Below, one piece after another: positions 62,846-64,000 of a DNA stretch of 64,000 bases. Where the stretch lies: the NCBI GenBank assembly GCA_965234475.1, contig OZ248397.1:496001-560000 (forward strand), written 5' to 3'. Both the position numbers and the translations under genes were made by a program. The stretch's first letter is position 1, and each line of letters opens with the position of its first letter. Source of the DNA: Methylopumilus sp947499625 (GTDB lineage Bacteria > Pseudomonadota > Gammaproteobacteria > Burkholderiales > Methylophilaceae). The notes under the pieces are model-generated. The model was not told the origin of the DNA. It did no database searches and saw only the letters and a program-made list of their open reading frames with translations.

Positions 62846-64000
62846 ATGAATACTAGCTTTAAAGCTTATAATATTGCTAATCATTTATACATGCAATATA
62901 TGCCATTAGAAGCAAATTATCAAAGTAAAGAATCACTATCGACAGCTGAAATTGATGGCTCTGATAGCTATTCTCTTGTTAAGTATATTCAAGATGAAAT
63001 TACTAAAAGTAAAAAGTCTTTAGCAATTTTTACGGAAACTGCATTCGAAGCAAGGCGTCTTATGGAAGAGATGCTTTGGTTTAATCCAGATTTAAAAATT
63101 AACTTATTGCCCGATTGGGAAACTCTTCCTTACGATCACTTTTCACCCCACCCAGATCTAATATCAGAACGACTTCTAACTCTTTATCAAGTCACTCAGG
63201 AAAAATTTGATGTGGTAATTATCCCTGTAACCACAGCGCTTCACTTATTACCTCCTAAAAGTTATATACAACAATTTAGCTTTCATTTTTCTAAAGGGCA
63301 AAAAGTTGATATTGAAGCTTTTAAAAATCAACTCACATTAAACGGATATATGAATGTCGTTCGCGTCATGGCCCCTGGAGAGTTTTCAGTAAGGGGAAGT
63401 CTCATTGATTTATTTCCTATGGGGAGCATTGTGCCGTATCGCTTAGATTTCTTTGATAATGAGATTGATTCGATTCGCACATTCGATGTTGATTCCCAAA
63501 GAACACTCTATCCTATCAATGAAATCAAGCTGCTTCCGGCCCGCGAATGTCCTATGGATGAAAAATCCATCAGTATATTTAGACAAAATTATCGAGAGCG
63601 CTTTGAGGGTGACCCGTCTCGCTCATCGATTTATAAAGATATCAGTAAGGGCATCCCCATAGGTGGTATTGAATGGTACATGCCCTTATTTTTTGAAGAG
63701 ATGAGTGATATTTTTAGTTATTTTTCAGACAATACGATTATTTATAAACACGGCAATCTTGATCTAGCTTGTAGTCATTTTTGGCATGAAACTGAAAAAC
63801 GTTTTCGATTGTTTGCTTATGATGCTGAAAGACCAATTTTAGAACCTCAAAATCTTTTAATTAAGCCAGATCAATTTTTTAAATCTATCAATACATATAA
63901 GAAGTTTGATTTAAAACGTGCAGAAGTATATGAAAAAATTCCTGATATATCTATTGATAGAAAAAACATTCAGCCTTTAGCAAAACTTGATCATTTTATT
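62846..64000 (+). CDS. mfd: transcription-repair coupling factor Mfd (5' part only)
   Basis: First 385 codons of Mfd, cut by the window end. The UvrB-like N-terminal module is recognisable from LLPDWETLPYDHFSPHPDLISERL, then APGEFSVRGSLIDLFPMGS, YRLDFFDNEIDSIRTFDVDSQRT and GIEWYMPLFFEEM, all close to E. coli Mfd. Mfd removes stalled RNA polymerase and recruits UvrA. The helicase and RNA polymerase-binding domains would follow outside. The ATG at 62846 matches the family start. Confidence 0.95.
   Translation, partial: MNTSFKAYNIANHLYMQYMPLEANYQSKESLSTAEIDGSDSYSLVKYIQDEITKSKKSLAIFTETAFEARRLMEEMLWFNPDLKINLLPDWETLPYDHFSPHPDLISERLLTLYQVTQEKFDVVIIPVTTALHLLPPKSYIQQFSFHFSKGQKVDIEAFKNQLTLNGYMNVVRVMAPGEFSVRGSLIDLFPMGSIVPYRLDFFDNEIDSIRTFDVDSQRTLYPINEIKLLPARECPMDEKSISIFRQNYRERFEGDPSRSSIYKDISKGIPIGGIEWYMPLFFEEMSDIFSYFSDNTIIYKHGNLDLACSHFWHETEKRFRLFAYDAERPILEPQNLLIKPDQFFKSINTYKKFDLKRAEVYEKIPDISIDRKNIQPLAKLDHFI

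Noticed and set aside
1..64000. CRISPR arrays, insertion sequences, toxin-antitoxin or defence islands
   Set aside because: No regularly spaced repeats, transposase motifs, terminal inverted repeats or defence-type domains were seen; nearly every gene is recognisable housekeeping.

Overview
The window looks like a contiguous piece of chromosome from a small, low-GC (roughly 38% by eye) betaproteobacterial methylotroph of the Methylophilaceae, most like the OM43 / 'Candidatus Methylopumilus' lineages. This rests on four things: a complete mxaRSACKL set of methanol-dehydrogenase maturation genes; a zwf-gnd/pgl module as used in the dissimilatory ribulose-monophosphate cycle; betaproteobacterial gene order (aroA-cmk-rpsA-ihfB-lapB-pyrF); and very tight packing. 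I count 62 protein genes in 64 kb, two of them cut by the window edges. I see no tRNA, rRNA, CRISPR array, insertion sequence or prophage gene.

Layout. 1-7.3 kb: end of a ZnuD-like TonB receptor, a YdjM-like membrane protein, an MgtE_N-CorA ion channel, the radical-SAM protein YgiQ, a TauE/SafE permease, and algC with iscX. 7.4-15.5 kb (+): glyA-nrdR-ribD-tatD, the only gap above 300 bp (11059-11425, with two perfect DnaA boxes and the pyrG promoter), then pyrG-kdsA-eno-ftsB. 15.5-21.8 kb (-): mxaR-S-A-C-K-L with ygfZ as last gene. 22-29.5 kb (+): fabA-fabB, then alaA-hom-thrC-thyA-folA, with a Mth938-like gene on the other strand. 29.5-36.7 kb: a large PLP amino-acid decarboxylase, dcd, the zwf-gnd operon with divergent pgl, and apbC. 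36.8-47.1 kb: metG, then a long minus-strand cluster aat-bpt-tyrA-aroA-cmk-rpsA-ihfB followed by lapB-pyrF. 47.2-54.6 kb: TraB/GumN protein, SpoU methyltransferase, hslO, a DUF3301 gene, amtB, ispD-ispF and an ABC exporter. 54.6-64 kb: trxB-smr, ftsK-lolA-rarA-serS, rpiA and the 5' part of mfd.

How the genes fit together. The mxa genes mature a periplasmic methanol dehydrogenase encoded elsewhere. zwf, pgl and gnd oxidise hexose phosphate to CO2 and ribulose 5-phosphate, and rpiA interconverts the pentose phosphates. Most of the rest is core housekeeping: nucleotide synthesis (pyrG, pyrF, thyA, dcd, cmk), envelope (kdsA, lapB, lolA, fabA/B), cell division (ftsB, ftsK), translation (metG, serS, rpsA) and repair (mfd, rarA). 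NrdR and IHF-beta are the only recognisable transcription or nucleoid regulators.

I did not find a plainly new defence or mobile system. The best leads are: an NTF2-like domain fused to LolA; a complete mxaRSACKL-ygfZ operon with no mxaFJGI; paired DnaA boxes beside a promoter in the pyrG upstream region; CorA with an MgtE-type N domain and a GMS in place of GMN; and repeated 4-nt stop-codon overlaps between convergent genes, leaving almost no room for terminators. All calls come from reading the sequence; no database search was run.
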